Part shown: positions 47,608 to 57,412 of the stretch, piece by piece
Position numbering within the stretch: the stretch's first letter is position 1
How the letters are laid out: each line of letters begins with the position of its first letter
Assembly: GCF_900102695.1 (NCBI RefSeq)
Contig: NZ_FMVW01000005.1
Location: forward strand, 186,001 to 250,000
Length of the DNA: 64,000 nucleotides
Direction of reading: 5' to 3'
Source of the DNA: Afifella marina DSM 2698
GTDB taxonomy: Bacteria; Pseudomonadota; Alphaproteobacteria; Rhizobiales; Afifellaceae
Program-made: the position numbers and the translations under genes
The notes under the pieces: model-generated
What the model was told of the DNA's origin: nothing
Databases searched by the model: none
The model's input: only the letters and a program-made list of their open reading frames with translations

Positions 47608-49128
47608 ATGTTCGATACCCTATCAGATCGCCTGTCAGGCATCTTCGACAAGATCACCGGCCGCGGAGCACTTTCCGAGAAGGACGTCTCGGAAGCGCTG
47701 CGAGAAGTGCGGCGAGCCCTTCTGGAAGCGGACGTCGCACTCGAAGTGGTGCGCGCCTTCACCGAGAAGGTGCGCGAGCGCGCCGTCGGCGCCGAAGTCG
47801 TGCGCTCCGTCAAGCCGGGGCAGATGGTCGTCAAGATCGTGCACGACCAGCTCGTCGAGATGCTGGGCGAGGAAGCCTCGGAGATCAATCTCCACGCCGC
47901 ACCGCCCGTCGCCATCATGATGGTCGGTCTGCAGGGCTCGGGTAAGACGACCTCGACGGCGAAGATCGCCAAGCGCCTGTCGGAGCGGGAGAAGAAAAAG
48001 GTCTTGATGGCCTCGCTCGACACCCGCCGGCCGGCCGCGCAGGAGCAGCTCAAGGTGCTCGGCGAACAGATCGGCGTCGCGACCTTGCCGATCATCGAAG
48101 GGCAGGGGCCGGTCGACATCGCCAAGCGGGCGCAGAATGCGGCACGGCTCGGCGGCTACGACGTGGTCATGCTCGATACGGCGGGCCGCACGCATATCGA
48201 CGAGCCCTTGATGATCGAGATGGAGGAGGTGAAGCGGGCTTCAAATCCGCATGAAATCCTCCTCGTCGCCGATGCTCTGACCGGCCAGGACGCCGTCAAT
48301 GTGGCGCGTTCCTTCAACGAGCGCTGCGCGGTGACGGGCATCGTCCTGACCCGTATCGACGGCGACGGGCGCGGCGGCGCGGCACTTTCCATGCGCGCCG
48401 TCACCGGCAAGCCGATCAAGCTCATCGGCACCGGCGAAAAGATCGACGCGATCGAGGCCTTCCATCCGTCGCGCATCGCCGACCGCATTCTCGGCATGGG
48501 CGACATCGTCTCGCTCGTCGAACGGGCCTCGGAGCAGATCGACCAGGAGAAGGCCCTCAAGACCGCCCAGAAGATGAAGAAGGGCGAGTTCGACCTCGAG
48601 GATTTCGCCGAACAGCTTCGTCAGATGGAAAAGATCGGCGGCATGTCGGGCATCATGAGCATGATGCCGGGCATCGGCAAAATGAAGAAGCAGGTGGCTG
48701 CAGCCGGAATCGACGACAGCGTCGTGAAACGCCAGCTCGCCATCATCTCGTCGATGACGCGCCAGGAGCGGCAGAAGCCAGCGGTGATGAATGCGAGCCG
48801 CAAGAAGCGCGTGGCGGCGGGCTCCGGCGTCGAGGTGCAGGACGTCAACAAGCTCCTCAAGATGCACCGGCAGATGTCGGACATGATGAAGAAGCTCGGC
48901 CGCAACAAGAAGATGGCGGGTCTCTTCGGGGGCGCACAGCCCGATCCGGCCATGCTGGAAGAAATGCAGAAGGGCGGTTTGCCGGGCGGCATGCCCGGCG
49001 GGCTCTCAGGCGGTCTCGGCGGTATGCCGGGCGGCCTGCCCAAAGGATTGCCGGGCCTTCCTGGAATGGGAGGCGGGATGGGCGGTCTGCCGGGGCTTCC
49101 CGGTCTTGGCCGCGGCAAGAAGAAATAA
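47608..49128 (+). CDS. ffh: Signal recognition particle protein Ffh
   Basis: A 506-residue SRP GTPase that binds 4.5S RNA and hydrophobic signal sequences. The N domain is followed by the G domain with VGLQGSGKTTSTAKIAKRL, DTAGRTHIDEPLMIEM and TRIDGDGRGG. The Met-rich M domain shows GGMSGIMSMMPGIGKMKKQ and the RNA-binding helix region around SSMTRQER. The tail is an extended Gly/Leu/Met/Pro repeat ending GRGKKK. It heads the ffh-rpsP-rimM-trmD-rplS cluster. Confidence 0.97.
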   Translation: MFDTLSDRLSGIFDKITGRGALSEKDVSEALREVRRALLEADVALEVVRAFTEKVRERAVGAEVVRSVKPGQMVVKIVHDQLVEMLGEEASEINLHAAPPVAIMMVGLQGSGKTTSTAKIAKRLSEREKKKVLMASLDTRRPAAQEQLKVLGEQIGVATLPIIEGQGPVDIAKRAQNAARLGGYDVVMLDTAGRTHIDEPLMIEMEEVKRASNPHEILLVADALTGQDAVNVARSFNERCAVTGIVLTRIDGDGRGGAALSMRAVTGKPIKLIGTGEKIDAIEAFHPSRIADRILGMGDIVSLVERASEQIDQEKALKTAQKMKKGEFDLEDFAEQLRQMEKIGGMSGIMSMMPGIGKMKKQVAAAGIDDSVVKRQLAIISSMTRQERQKPAVMNASRKKRVAAGSGVEVQDVNKLLKMHRQMSDMMKKLGRNKKMAGLFGGAQPDPAMLEEMQKGGLPGGMPGGLSGGLGGMPGGLPKGLPGLPGMGGGMGGLPGLPGLGRGKKK

Positions 49129-49152
49129 GGTTCAAACGCAAGGAAGACTGAA

Positions 49153-49536
49153 ATGACTGTGAAACTGAGATTGTCCCGCGGCGGCAGCAAGAAGCGCCCG
49201 TTCTACCGGGTCGTGGCCGCCGACGAGCGCTCCCCGCGCGATGGCCGCTACATCGAGCGTGTCGGCACCTACAATCCGCTTCTCCCGAAGGATCATGCCG
49301 AGCGCGTCGTGCTCAACACCGAGCGCGTCGAATACTGGCTGTCGCAGGGTGCCCAGCCGACCGATCGCGTCTTGCGCTTCCTCGACGCTGCCGGCCTTGC
49401 CAAGCGTCCGGCGCGCAACAACCCGAAGAAGGCCGAGCTCGGCGCCAAGGCCAAGGAGCGCCTCGAAATGCGCCGCCAGGCCGAAGAAGAGGCGAAGGCT
49501 GCCGCCGAGGCGCCTGCCGAGGAAGCGGCGGAGTAA
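49153..49536 (+). CDS. rpsP: 30S ribosomal protein S16
   Basis: A 127-residue S16 protein. [21 protein letters not shown] and the [14 protein letters not shown] segment are diagnostic. The C-terminus is extended beyond the ~80-residue core by a Lys/Ala/Glu-rich helix ([20 protein letters not shown]), common in alphaproteobacteria. It lies 24 bases after ffh and 33 before rimM. Confidence 0.97.
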   Translation: MTVKLRLSRGGSKKRPFYRVVAADERSPRDGRYIERVGTYNPLLPKDHAERVVLNTERVEYWLSQGAQPTDRVLRFLDAAGLAKRPARNNPKKAELGAKAKERLEMRRQAEEEAKAAAEAPAEEAAE

Positions 49537-49569
49537 TCCGCCGCTTTGCCGGTACGGCAGGACGGGCCG

Positions 49570-50187
49570 ATGGCGGTTACGCAAGATCGTGCGGCGGGAG
49601 ACCGCCTCATCGTCGCAAAGATCGGCCGGGCGCATGGCGTCAGAGGCGAGGTGCGGGTGAAAACCTTCACCGCCGATCCCCTGGCGCTCGCCGACTATTC
49701 GCCGCTTCTCGCGTCGGACGGGCGGAGTTTCTCCATCAAGGAGCTGCGTGCCGACAAGGGCGACATGGTCGTCGCCCGCTTCAAGGGCGTGTCGGACCGC
49801 AATGCGGCCGAGGCGCTCAACGGCACGATGCTCTTCGTTGCGCGCGCGGCGCTGCCGGTGCCTGACGAAGACGAGTTCTATTACGCCGATCTGATCGGCC
49901 TTGCGGCCGAGGCGCCCGACGGTTCGCCGCTCGGGCGGGTCGTCGCCGTGCACGATTTCGGCGGCGGCGATATCCTCGAAGTGAAGCCGGAGCGAGGCGA
50001 GAGCCTACTCGTCTCCTTCACGCGCGAGGTGGTTCCCTCCATCGATCTTGGTGGCGGGCGCATCGTCGTCGTCCTGCCCGACGAGATCGAGGTGCGGGAA
50101 GACGACGCGGCGAGTGAAGATGCGCAGGAAGAGGCCCCGCAGACAGGGGACGCAGGCGAAGGCCCGGCGGAAGAGGACAGAGCATGA
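49570..50187 (+). CDS. rimM: Ribosome maturation factor RimM
   Basis: A 205-residue 16S rRNA processing factor that binds S19 and helps mature the 30S head. The N-terminal beta-barrel contains VAKIGRAHGVRGEVRVKTFT, and the PRC-barrel contains DLIGLAAEAPDGSPLGRVVAVHDFGGGDILEV. The last ~35 residues form an acidic tail. ATG 49570 has AGGA nine bases upstream. The stop overlaps the following ABM gene as ATGA. Confidence 0.95.
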   Translation: MAVTQDRAAGDRLIVAKIGRAHGVRGEVRVKTFTADPLALADYSPLLASDGRSFSIKELRADKGDMVVARFKGVSDRNAAEALNGTMLFVARAALPVPDEDEFYYADLIGLAAEAPDGSPLGRVVAVHDFGGGDILEVKPERGESLLVSFTREVVPSIDLGGGRIVVVLPDEIEVREDDAASEDAQEEAPQTGDAGEGPAEEDRA

Positions 50188-50483
50188 TCATCGTCGCCGG
50201 CGAATTTCGTATTCCCGAGGATAAGCGCGACGCCTTTCTGCCGGCGGCGCAAAAGGTGATGGCCGCGACGCGGCAGGAGACGGGCTGCCTCCTCTACACC
50301 TTCGCCTTCGATCTCGAGGTGGCGGGGCTCGTGCGCGTGTTCGAGAAATGGGAAAGCCGCGAGGCGCTCGCGGCCCATTTCAAGACCGCGCATATGGCGG
50401 AATGGCGCCAGGCGCTGTCTGCGATCGTCGTTTCCGGACGGAGCGTCAAAGCCTATGCCGCCGATGACGGCGAACCGGTCTAG
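50184..50483 (+). CDS. Antibiotic biosynthesis monooxygenase (ABM) domain protein
   Basis: A 99-residue dimeric alpha-beta barrel protein of the ABM/YgiN family. The pattern MIIVAGEFRIPEDKRDAFLPAAQKVMAATRQETGC is followed by FEKWESREALAAHFKTAHM. Members include quinol monooxygenases and stress-linked small proteins. It sits between rimM (4-base overlap) and trmD (12-base gap), so it is presumably co-transcribed with translation genes. The catalytic role here is unknown. Confidence 0.88.
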   Translation: MIIVAGEFRIPEDKRDAFLPAAQKVMAATRQETGCLLYTFAFDLEVAGLVRVFEKWESREALAAHFKTAHMAEWRQALSAIVVSGRSVKAYAADDGEPV

Positions 50484-50495
50484 GACCGGTCCGGA

Positions 50496-51191
50496 ATGAG
50501 CTTCAAGGCGAGCGTTCTCACGCTCTTTCCCGAAATGTTTCCGGGGCCGCTCGGCATCTCGCTGGCCGGGCGGGCGCTCGAGGCGGGCCGTTTCGCGCTC
50601 GAGGCGCGGCAGATCCGCGAGCATGGTATCGGCACGCACCGCATGGTCGACGACACGCCGGCCGGCGGCGGGCCGGGCATGGTGATGCGCGCGGACGTGA
50701 TGGCGGCGGCGATCGATGCCGCGGCGCCCGATGGCGATCCGCGCCCGCGCCTTCTGATGAGCCCGCGCGGACGACCGCTGAGCCAGCAGATGGTGAAGGG
50801 CTGGGCCGAAGGCCCCGGCCTCGTCATCGTCTGCGGGCGGTTTGAGGGCATCGACGAGCGCGTCATCGAGGCGCGAGGCCTTGAAGAGGTCTCTGTCGGC
50901 GATTTCATTCTCTCGGGCGGCGAGATTGCAGCACTTGCTCTTCTCGATGCCGTCGTGCGGCTTCTGCCCGGCGTCATGGGCAAGGCGGAATCGGCCTCTG
51001 AAGAGAGTTTTGAAAACGGGCTTCTGGAATATCCGCAATATACGCGGCCGCAGGAATTCGAGGGCCGCGAGATCCCGCAGGTCCTGACCTCAGGCCATCA
51101 CGGCAAGGTCGCCGAATGGCGGCGCGCGGAGGCGCTCAGGCTGACGCGCGAGAGACGCCCGGATCTGCTTGAGGCGTCGGAAGAAAAGTAG
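50496..51191 (+). CDS. trmD: tRNA (guanine-N1)-methyltransferase TrmD
   Basis: A 231-residue SPOUT methyltransferase that makes m1G37 in tRNA to prevent frameshifting. The trefoil-knot motifs are [38 protein letters not shown]. The N-terminal [24 protein letters not shown] and the catalytic-loop segment [14 protein letters not shown] are typical. In most alphaproteobacteria rplS follows closely; here it is 1.8 kb away, behind two unrelated genes. Confidence 0.97.
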   Translation: MSFKASVLTLFPEMFPGPLGISLAGRALEAGRFALEARQIREHGIGTHRMVDDTPAGGGPGMVMRADVMAAAIDAAAPDGDPRPRLLMSPRGRPLSQQMVKGWAEGPGLVIVCGRFEGIDERVIEARGLEEVSVGDFILSGGEIAALALLDAVVRLLPGVMGKAESASEESFENGLLEYPQYTRPQEFEGREIPQVLTSGHHGKVAEWRRAEALRLTRERRPDLLEASEEK

Positions 51192-51284
51192 AGACGCGAG
51201 GCGTTATGTCCTCTTGTTGTTGCGTGTCTGATTTGTTGTTTTGAAGTTCCTAAACAAAGGTGTCTTTAGTGTTTCGGTGATGTT

Positions 51285-51815
51285 ATGCCCGATGCGTCTT
51301 ATTTTGCCGCCGCAGCTGCTATTGCAGCTGCAATCATAGCATTTTTTTCGGTATGGTTTCAGATTCGAAACCTGTCGACAGCAAAATTAGCTGAATTTAG
51401 GCTGCGCTGGATTAATGATCTTCGAGAAGAGCTTTCTGAATTCGTTGGGATTCTGAAGCTTTATCGATCGCTATGTGCTCAAAAAAATGATTATTTGTTT
51501 CGAGATAATATTAAATTGCGATGTGATATTGAAATCGAGTCTCAAAGGGTAATAAGCAAAGCAAGGTCAATATATAGTTATGCATCTTTATGTTTAGATA
51601 CAGATAAAAAGAGCCATAAAAAAATATTGTGTATTATGAATTCAATGTTGACGTCGTCGTTTGATGATTGCGAAGAGGAAGGTTTTTATGGGGCATCGAG
51701 AAAGGTGCTGGACGACGAATGGGAGAAGCTCTCTCACGAATTACTCTCTGGTTTCAGTGATAAGCGGCGAAAGAGGGGGTCATATGTATTTCTGCGGGGC
51801 AACGAGTCTGCGTGA
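51285..51815 (+). CDS. AT-rich orphan membrane-anchored protein
   Basis: A 176-residue protein of unknown function. A single N-terminal hydrophobic helix (residues 5-24, Ala/Ile-rich) is followed by a charged cytosolic helical domain that starts FQIRNLSTAKLAEFRLRWINDLREELSEFVG. That amphipathic stretch after a TM helix recurs in small accessory membrane proteins, but I assign no family. The gene is much more AT-rich than its surroundings and uses codons rare in the neighbouring genes (ATA, TTA, AGA). It interrupts the trmD-rplS order, which suggests recent acquisition. Confidence 0.7.
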   Translation: MPDASYFAAAAAIAAAIIAFFSVWFQIRNLSTAKLAEFRLRWINDLREELSEFVGILKLYRSLCAQKNDYLFRDNIKLRCDIEIESQRVISKARSIYSYASLCLDTDKKSHKKILCIMNSMLTSSFDDCEEEGFYGASRKVLDDEWEKLSHELLSGFSDKRRKRGSYVFLRGNESA

Positions 51816-51892
51816 GCCTTTGTTGATGGTGGTCCTTTAGGGTATGGGTTATCGGTTGCGCGCGAATGAAGCACTAGGAAACTACAGCGCCC

Positions 51893-52642
51893 TCAGCCCG
51901 TCACGAAATAATAGACGGTGAGGACGAGGCCGACGGCGATGACGAAGCCGCGGACATAGGTCTGCGGGAATTTGCGTGCCGCGGCGACGCCGAGATAGCC
52001 GCCGAGCGCGACGGCGACGAGCATCACCGACCCGGCGCTCCAATCGACGATGCCGCCCTGGACGAAGACGGCGATCGCGATGATGGCGATGACCACCGAT
52101 AAAAGCGTCTTGATGGCGTTGATGCGATGAAAATCATCGCCCTCGGTGAGCCCGAGCGAGGCGAGCATCATGATGCCCATGCCGGCGCCGAAGAAGCCGC
52201 CATAGATCGCCACGACGAACTGGATCGTCCAGGCGAGCGGGCGCGGCGCATGCAGGTCGCGTGCTTTCAGCGCGCGCGTCATGCGCGGACCAGCGGCGAA
52301 AAGTGCCGTTGCCCCGATGAGGAGCCAGGGCACCATGGCGCGGAATTGCGGGTTGTCGAGCGCCAAAAGCACGAGCGCGCCGATGAGCCCGCCGAAGACG
52401 GAGACGACGAGATAGGGAAGGGCGGCACGGCCAATCTTTCGCAATTCGCTGCGATAGGCGAGCGTCGAGGTGACATAACCCGGGAACTGGGTGATGGAGC
52501 TCGTGGCGTTCGCGGTGATCGGGGGTACGCCGACGAGGGTGAGCGCGCCGAAGGCGATGAAGGTGCCGCCACCGGCAACGGCATTGATGGCACCGGAGAC
52601 GAAACCGGCGAGGACGAGCAGAAGAATGTCGAGAAGAGACAT
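51893..52642 (-). CDS. TauE/SafE family sulfite/organosulfonate-type permease
   Basis: A 249-residue inner-membrane protein with seven to eight helices. The family repeats are visible as VLAGFVSGAINAVAGGGTFIAFGAL in the first half and FVVAIYGGFFGAGMGIMMLASLGL in the second. Family members export or import sulfonates, sulfite or sulfoacetate; the substrate is unresolved. ATG 52642 (MSLLDILLLVLAG) is the family start; the open frame extends upstream but lacks homology. It is opposite in direction to the translation genes around it. Confidence 0.91.
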   Translation of the reverse strand: MSLLDILLLVLAGFVSGAINAVAGGGTFIAFGALTLVGVPPITANATSSITQFPGYVTSTLAYRSELRKIGRAALPYLVVSVFGGLIGALVLLALDNPQFRAMVPWLLIGATALFAAGPRMTRALKARDLHAPRPLAWTIQFVVAIYGGFFGAGMGIMMLASLGLTEGDDFHRINAIKTLLSVVIAIIAIAVFVQGGIVDWSAGSVMLVAVALGGYLGVAAARKFPQTYVRGFVIAVGLVLTVYYFVTG

Positions 52643-52964
52643 GGCGCAGGTTTCGTCGTAGCGGTGTGGGGCGGGTGGATGGCCGTTTGTTGGCGGCGCA
52701 CGTCCTAAACCTGTCTGTACCGGAGCGCAAAAGGCAAGTCCGCCATTGTGACAAGAGATGAAAGGTGTCATCGGGGGCGGGTCGGAGCCGCAGAGTCTCG
52801 CCGCAGCGTCGTTTTTGCATGCCGGGGGCGTCGACATGAGGCCAGAGAGCGTGTATATGGCCGCCAACTTCCGATCCGATGTGCGAAACAAAGCCGCGCA
52901 ACGGTCGTTTCGTCGTGAAACGATACGTCGAAACAAACCAGCGCGCGACGAAGAGGTTTGAGAG
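52643..52964. other. Intergenic region upstream of rplS
   Basis: About 320 bases without a supported gene, lying between the divergent TauE/SafE and rplS starts, so promoters of both are expected here. Only the hairpin at 52905-52923 stands out. Confidence 0.5.
52905..52923 (+). promoter_or_regulatory. Possible rplS leader hairpin
   Basis: TCGTTTC (52905-52911) and GAAACGA (52917-52923) form a perfect 7-bp stem with a 5-base loop, 41 bases before the L19 start codon. CGAAACAAA occurs on both sides (about 52884 and 52929). It could be a leader structure for autoregulation, but no known L19 leader family is matched. Confidence 0.35.
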
Positions 52965-53429
52965 ATGAACGCGATCCAAGAGATCGAGCAGGCGGAGATG
53001 GCGACGATCGTCGATCGGCGTGTCATTCCGGAGTTCGAGGCGGGCGACACGGTCCGCGTACATGTGCGTGTGACGGACGGCAACCGCACCCGTCTGCAGG
53101 CCTATGAGGGCGTCGTTATCGCGCGCTCCGGCGGCGGTCTTCACGAGAGCTTCACGGTGCGGAAGATCTCGTACGGCGAGGGCGTTGAGCGCGTCTTCCC
53201 GGTTTATTCTCCGCTGATCGAAAAGCTCGAAGTTGTGCGGCGCGGCAAGGTGCGGCGCGCGAAGCTCTATTATCTGCGCGGCCGTCGCGGCAAGTCGGCA
53301 CGTATCGCCGAAGATGCGCGCGTGCGCGCCAAGCGGTTGAACGACGAGGCGCGAGAAATCGCAGCCGCCGAGCGTGCAGCCGTCAAGGAAGCCAAGGAAG
53401 CGGCCAAGGCAGAAAACGCCGAAGCCTGA
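52965..53429 (+). CDS. rplS: 50S ribosomal protein L19
   Basis: A 154-residue L19 protein that lies at the 30S-50S interface. Conserved segments are [56 protein letters not shown] and [16 protein letters not shown]. The C-terminal ~40 residues are an Ala/Lys/Glu-rich helix beyond the core. It is followed by a strong intrinsic terminator. Confidence 0.97.
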   Translation: MNAIQEIEQAEMATIVDRRVIPEFEAGDTVRVHVRVTDGNRTRLQAYEGVVIARSGGGLHESFTVRKISYGEGVERVFPVYSPLIEKLEVVRRGKVRRAKLYYLRGRRGKSARIAEDARVRAKRLNDEAREIAAAERAAVKEAKEAAKAENAEA

Positions 53430-53473
53430 GCTTCAGCTTTTATTCCGGTCCGTTTTATCGGGCCGCGACATTC

Positions 53474-53499
53474 AAAGGCGCCCCGCGGGGCGCCTTTTT
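53474..53499 (+). terminator. Intrinsic terminator of rplS
   Basis: AAAGGCGCCCC (53474-53484) and GGGGCGCCTTT (53487-53497) are exact complements, giving a stem of about ten pairs closed by a tight loop. The right arm runs into a T-run. It lies 45 bases past the rplS stop. Confidence 0.92.
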
Positions 53500-53695
53500 A
53501 TTTGCGCGATCGAACGTTTGTCCTTCAGAAAATTTTGCGGCAGTGCAACCGAGCCTTGTCGGAACGGCGCGGACCATCGAAAGTAGTATTGCGGTGGGTG
53601 CATGGGACCTATACCGAAACGCATGGCGAACCAGCGTCGCCCGAATGCGGTCCGCCGCCAACGAATTGAAAAATATACTGGAGGAATGAACGCTC

Positions 53696-55048
53696 ATGAG
53701 CACCAACGATAGGACGAGTCTGTCTCGCCGCAGCCTCCTCAAGGCCTCCGCTGCCGGCGCGAGCGTACTCGCGGCCCCGCATTTCTTCATCAAGGGTGCG
53801 TATGCGGCCGAATACTGCAACATGCCGACGGGCGACACGGTCACGCTCGGTTTCAACGTGCCGCAGACGGGGCCCTACGCCGATGAGGGCCTCGATGAAC
53901 TCAAGGCCTTCCAGCTCGCCGTCAAGCATCTGAACGGTGAAGGCGACGGCGGCGCGCTCAACACTTTCAAGCCGTCGAACCTCAAGGGCAACGGCATTCT
54001 CGGCAAGAAGGTCGCCTATGTATCGGGCGACACGCAGACGAAGTCGGACGCCGCCCGCGCGTCAGCCAAGCGCATGATCGAGAAGGACGGCGCCTTGATG
54101 ATCTCCGGCGGTTCCTCGTCGGGCGTCGCGGTCGCGGTGCAGTCGCTGTGCCAGGAAACCGGCGTGATCTTCATGGCCGGCCTTACGCATTCCAACGACA
54201 CGACCGGCAAGGACAAGCGCCGCTACGGCTTCCGCCACTTCTTCAACGCCTATATGTCGGGCCAGGCGCTCGGCCCGATCCTCGCCCAGGAATACGGCAA
54301 GGACCGCAAGGCCTATCATCTGACGGCCGACTACACCTGGGGCTGGACGCAGGAAGAATCGATCAAGGACGCCACCGAAAAGCTCGGCTGGGAGACGGTT
54401 CAGACCGTCCGTACGCCGCTCGGCGCCGGCGATTTCTCGCAGTATCTGACGCCGGTCCTGAATTCGGGCGCCGACGTGTTGATCCTCAACCATTACGGTT
54501 CCGACATGGTGAACTCGCTGCGCCAGGCGGTGCAGTTCGGCATGCGCGAGAAGCAGGTGAACGGCAAAGATTTCCAGATCGTCGTGCCGCTCTATTCGGA
54601 GCTGATGGCGATGGGCGCCGGCGAGGCCGTGAAGGGCATTCTCGGCACCGCCAACTGGAACTGGCAGCTCGACAACGACGGCACCAAGGCCTTTGCGAAG
54701 TCGTTCGGCCAGGAATACGGCCAGCCGCCGTCGCAGGCGGCGCAGACCTGCTACGCCCAGACCATCCTCTACGCCAATGCCTGCGAGACGGCGGGCGAGT
54801 TCACGCCGCCGGCGGTGATCAAGGCGCTGGAAGGCTTCGAGTTCGAAGGCCTCGGCAACGGCAAGACGCTCTATCGCGCCGAAGACCACCAGTGCTTCAA
54901 GCCGGTGCTCGTCGTGAAGGGCAAGGAAAACCCCTCCAACCAGTTCGACATCCTGGAAGTCGTCGAAGTGGTGCCGACCGAGCAGGTGACCTACGACCCG
55001 TCGATCTTCGGCGGCGAGCTCGGTCCCTACGAGGTCCAGGGCTGCTAA
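53696..55048 (+). CDS. ABC transporter substrate-binding protein (LivK/amide type), Tat leader
   Basis: A 450-residue periplasmic binding protein of the branched-chain amino acid/amide/urea (HAAT) class. The leader has a twin-arginine motif, SRRSLLKAS (Arg11, Arg12), and ends near AYAAEYC, indicating Tat export. The binding domain begins TVTLGFNVPQTGPYADEG. The ligand cannot be read from sequence. It heads a five-gene importer operon; a stable stem-loop follows its stop and separates it from livH. Confidence 0.92.
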   Translation: MSTNDRTSLSRRSLLKASAAGASVLAAPHFFIKGAYAAEYCNMPTGDTVTLGFNVPQTGPYADEGLDELKAFQLAVKHLNGEGDGGALNTFKPSNLKGNGILGKKVAYVSGDTQTKSDAARASAKRMIEKDGALMISGGSSSGVAVAVQSLCQETGVIFMAGLTHSNDTTGKDKRRYGFRHFFNAYMSGQALGPILAQEYGKDRKAYHLTADYTWGWTQEESIKDATEKLGWETVQTVRTPLGAGDFSQYLTPVLNSGADVLILNHYGSDMVNSLRQAVQFGMREKQVNGKDFQIVVPLYSELMAMGAGEAVKGILGTANWNWQLDNDGTKAFAKSFGQEYGQPPSQAAQTCYAQTILYANACETAGEFTPPAVIKALEGFEFEGLGNGKTLYRAEDHQCFKPVLVVKGKENPSNQFDILEVVEVVPTEQVTYDPSIFGGELGPYEVQGC

Positions 55049-55064
55049 AGCCCAAGCAACCGGT

Positions 55065-55088
55065 GCCGACCGCCTTTGTGCGGTCGGC
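55065..55088 (+). terminator. Intercistronic attenuator-like hairpin after the binding-protein gene
   Basis: GCCGACCGC and GCGGTCGGC form a perfect 9-bp stem with a 6-base loop, 17 bases past the stop and 56 bases before the permease start. TTCC and a C-run follow. It would raise binding-protein mRNA relative to the rest of the operon. Confidence 0.65.
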
Positions 55089-55143
55089 TTCCTCCCCCCG
55101 TTGATGCCTGATCGACCCGCTTTGCGAGCGGGTTGGAGGGGAT

Positions 55144-56160
55144 ATGGACGCGCTTATTCTTCAAATTTTGAACGGTCTCGACAAAGGCGCCGCCTATGCG
55201 CTCATCGCGCTCGGCCTGACGCTCGTCTTCGGGACGCTCGGTGTCGTCAACTTCGCCCATGGGGCGCTCTTCATGCTCGGCGCCTTCTGCGCCGTGACCA
55301 TGCAGAAGCTTCTGACCCTGTCGACGCGGGTTCGCGACGAGAGCATCACCTTCTTCGAAGCCTATAAGGAAGTCCCGTATCTGGAGAGCTGGCTCGGCGA
55401 TACGGGGCGGATCATCATCGATTATTCGGTGCCGCTTTCCATCCTCCTGACGATCCCCGTCATGCTCCTCGTCGGCGTCGTCATGGAGCGCGGCCTCATC
55501 CGGCATTTCTACAAGCGCAGCCATGCCGAGCAGATCCTCGTCACCTTCGGCCTCGCGATCGTGCTGCAGGAGATCATCAAGGCGATCTTCGGCGCCAATC
55601 CGGTGCCGGTGCCGGCGCCGCCCGCCGTTGCCGGCTCCGCCTCGATCGGCGAATGGTTCGGCCTCGGCCCGGCGATCTCCTATCCGTGGTGGCGCCTCGT
55701 CTATCTCGGCTTTTCTCTCGTCATTCTCGCCGCCGTCTTCGCCTTCCTGCAGCTCACCACCTTCGGCATGACGGTTCGGGCGGGCATGCGCGACCGCGAG
55801 ACGGTCGGGCTTCTCGGCATCGACATCGAAAAGCGCTTCATCATCGTGTTCGCGCTGGCGGCGATCGTCGCAGGCCTTGCCGGCGCGATGTACGCGCCGA
55901 TTCTCGCGCCCAACTACCATCTCGGCATGGACTTCCTGGTGATCTCCTTCGTCGTCGTCGTGGTCGGCGGCATGGGGTCGCTCGGCGGCGCCGTCGCGGC
56001 AGGCTTCCTTCTCGGCATCCTGCAATCCTTCGCCTCCATGACGGAGGTGAAATCGATCCTGCCGGGCATCGATCAGATCATCATCTATCTCGTCGCCGTC
56101 GTGATCCTCTTGGTGCGCCCGCGCGGTTTGATGGGCCGCTCCGGGATCATGGAGACCTAA
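55144..56160 (+). CDS. livH: Branched-chain amino acid-type ABC permease LivH
   Basis: A 338-residue permease with eight or so helices. The family signature [25 protein letters not shown] is near the N-terminus, and the C-terminal [23 protein letters not shown] is the coupling region. It forms the channel with LivM. A cytosolic/periplasmic loop of ~35 residues ([23 protein letters not shown]) after the second helix is longer than in E. coli LivH. It is followed after 2 bases by livM. Confidence 0.94.
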   Translation: MDALILQILNGLDKGAAYALIALGLTLVFGTLGVVNFAHGALFMLGAFCAVTMQKLLTLSTRVRDESITFFEAYKEVPYLESWLGDTGRIIIDYSVPLSILLTIPVMLLVGVVMERGLIRHFYKRSHAEQILVTFGLAIVLQEIIKAIFGANPVPVPAPPAVAGSASIGEWFGLGPAISYPWWRLVYLGFSLVILAAVFAFLQLTTFGMTVRAGMRDRETVGLLGIDIEKRFIIVFALAAIVAGLAGAMYAPILAPNYHLGMDFLVISFVVVVVGGMGSLGGAVAAGFLLGILQSFASMTEVKSILPGIDQIIIYLVAVVILLVRPRGLMGRSGIMET

Positions 56161-56162
56161 GC

Positions 56163-57401
56163 ATGGTCAAAAAAGTCATCCAAAAAATCCGCAAGGCCGC
56201 GATTTCCGATCCGGATTTCGAAGTCTCCACCCGGCAATTGCCGCCGCGGGGGCCCGAAACGAAGCCGATGACGCCGGTCGACAAGGACTGGATCGCCATC
56301 GTCGCCTTCACGATCATCATCCTTGCCATGCCCTGGTGGCTGCAGCCGCTCGGCGCCGCCTATCCGGACCTCATGCAGAAGTTCGCGATCTACGGCATCT
56401 TCGCGCTCGGCTTCAATCTGCTCTTCGGCCTGACGGGCTACCTCTCCTTCGGGCATGCCGCCTTTCTCGGCGTCGGCTCCTATGCGGCGGTGTGGTCGTT
56501 CAAGCTCTTCACCATGAACATCATCCCGGCGGTCCTCTTCGCGATGCTCGTCGCCGGGGTTCTCGCCGTCGTCATCGGCTTCATCAGCCTCAGACGGTCG
56601 GGGATCTACTTCTCGATCCTGACGCTGGCGCTTGCCCAGATGTGCTACAATCTCGCCTATTCGGTCTTGACGCCGATCACCAATGGCGAGACCGGCCTGC
56701 GCGTCCTTCGCGACGATCCACGCTATCTCGATGCCGCCTTCGGGACGGAACACCAGGGCGTGCTCCTCGGCTCGCTCTTCGGGGAGCGCATGGTCGGCTA
56801 TCCGGGCTTTTATCTGTGCGCGGCGCTTCTCATCATCGCCTTCTACATCGCGCTTCGGATCATGCGCTCGCCCTACGGCATGATGCTGCGGGCCATCAAA
56901 TCGAACCAGAACCGCATGATCTATACGGGCTTCAACCCGCGTCCCTACATGCTGACGATCTTCATCATCTCCGGCATGTATGCGGGGCTTGCCGGGGCGC
57001 TCCTTGCCATCACCGATCCTCTGGCCGGTGCGGAACGCATGCAGTGGACGGCCTCGGGCGAGGTCGTGCTGATGACCATTCTCGGCGGTGCCGGCACCAT
57101 TTCCGGACCGATCCTCGGGGCGGCCATCATCAAATATTTCGAGAACATCTTCTCGGCCCTGAACGACAGCGCGCTCGCTTCCGCCTTCTCGTTCCTGCCG
57201 CACAGTGTCCAGGAATTCGTCGTCACTATTCTGAGCCCCTTCGTCGGCGAGGGATGGCATCTGACGCTCGGCCTTCTCTTCATGGTGATCGTCATCTTCC
57301 TGCCCGGCGGCATCATGGAAGGCATCCGGCGGACCTACCGCTTCCTGCGCGGGCATGGGCGCGGATCGAAGTCGCAGACCGATCTGCAGGCTGCAGAGTG
57401 A
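56163..57401 (+). CDS. livM: Branched-chain amino acid-type ABC permease LivM
   Basis: A 412-residue permease with a ~40-residue hydrophilic N-terminus, then about nine helices. Family segments are [32 protein letters not shown] and [25 protein letters not shown]. It pairs with LivH. ATG 56163 lies two bases after the livH stop. A charged tail ([14 protein letters not shown]) ends the protein. Confidence 0.94.
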   Translation: MVKKVIQKIRKAAISDPDFEVSTRQLPPRGPETKPMTPVDKDWIAIVAFTIIILAMPWWLQPLGAAYPDLMQKFAIYGIFALGFNLLFGLTGYLSFGHAAFLGVGSYAAVWSFKLFTMNIIPAVLFAMLVAGVLAVVIGFISLRRSGIYFSILTLALAQMCYNLAYSVLTPITNGETGLRVLRDDPRYLDAAFGTEHQGVLLGSLFGERMVGYPGFYLCAALLIIAFYIALRIMRSPYGMMLRAIKSNQNRMIYTGFNPRPYMLTIFIISGMYAGLAGALLAITDPLAGAERMQWTASGEVVLMTILGGAGTISGPILGAAIIKYFENIFSALNDSALASAFSFLPHSVQEFVVTILSPFVGEGWHLTLGLLFMVIVIFLPGGIMEGIRRTYRFLRGHGRGSKSQTDLQAAE

Positions 57402-57412
57402 AAGGCTGACAG

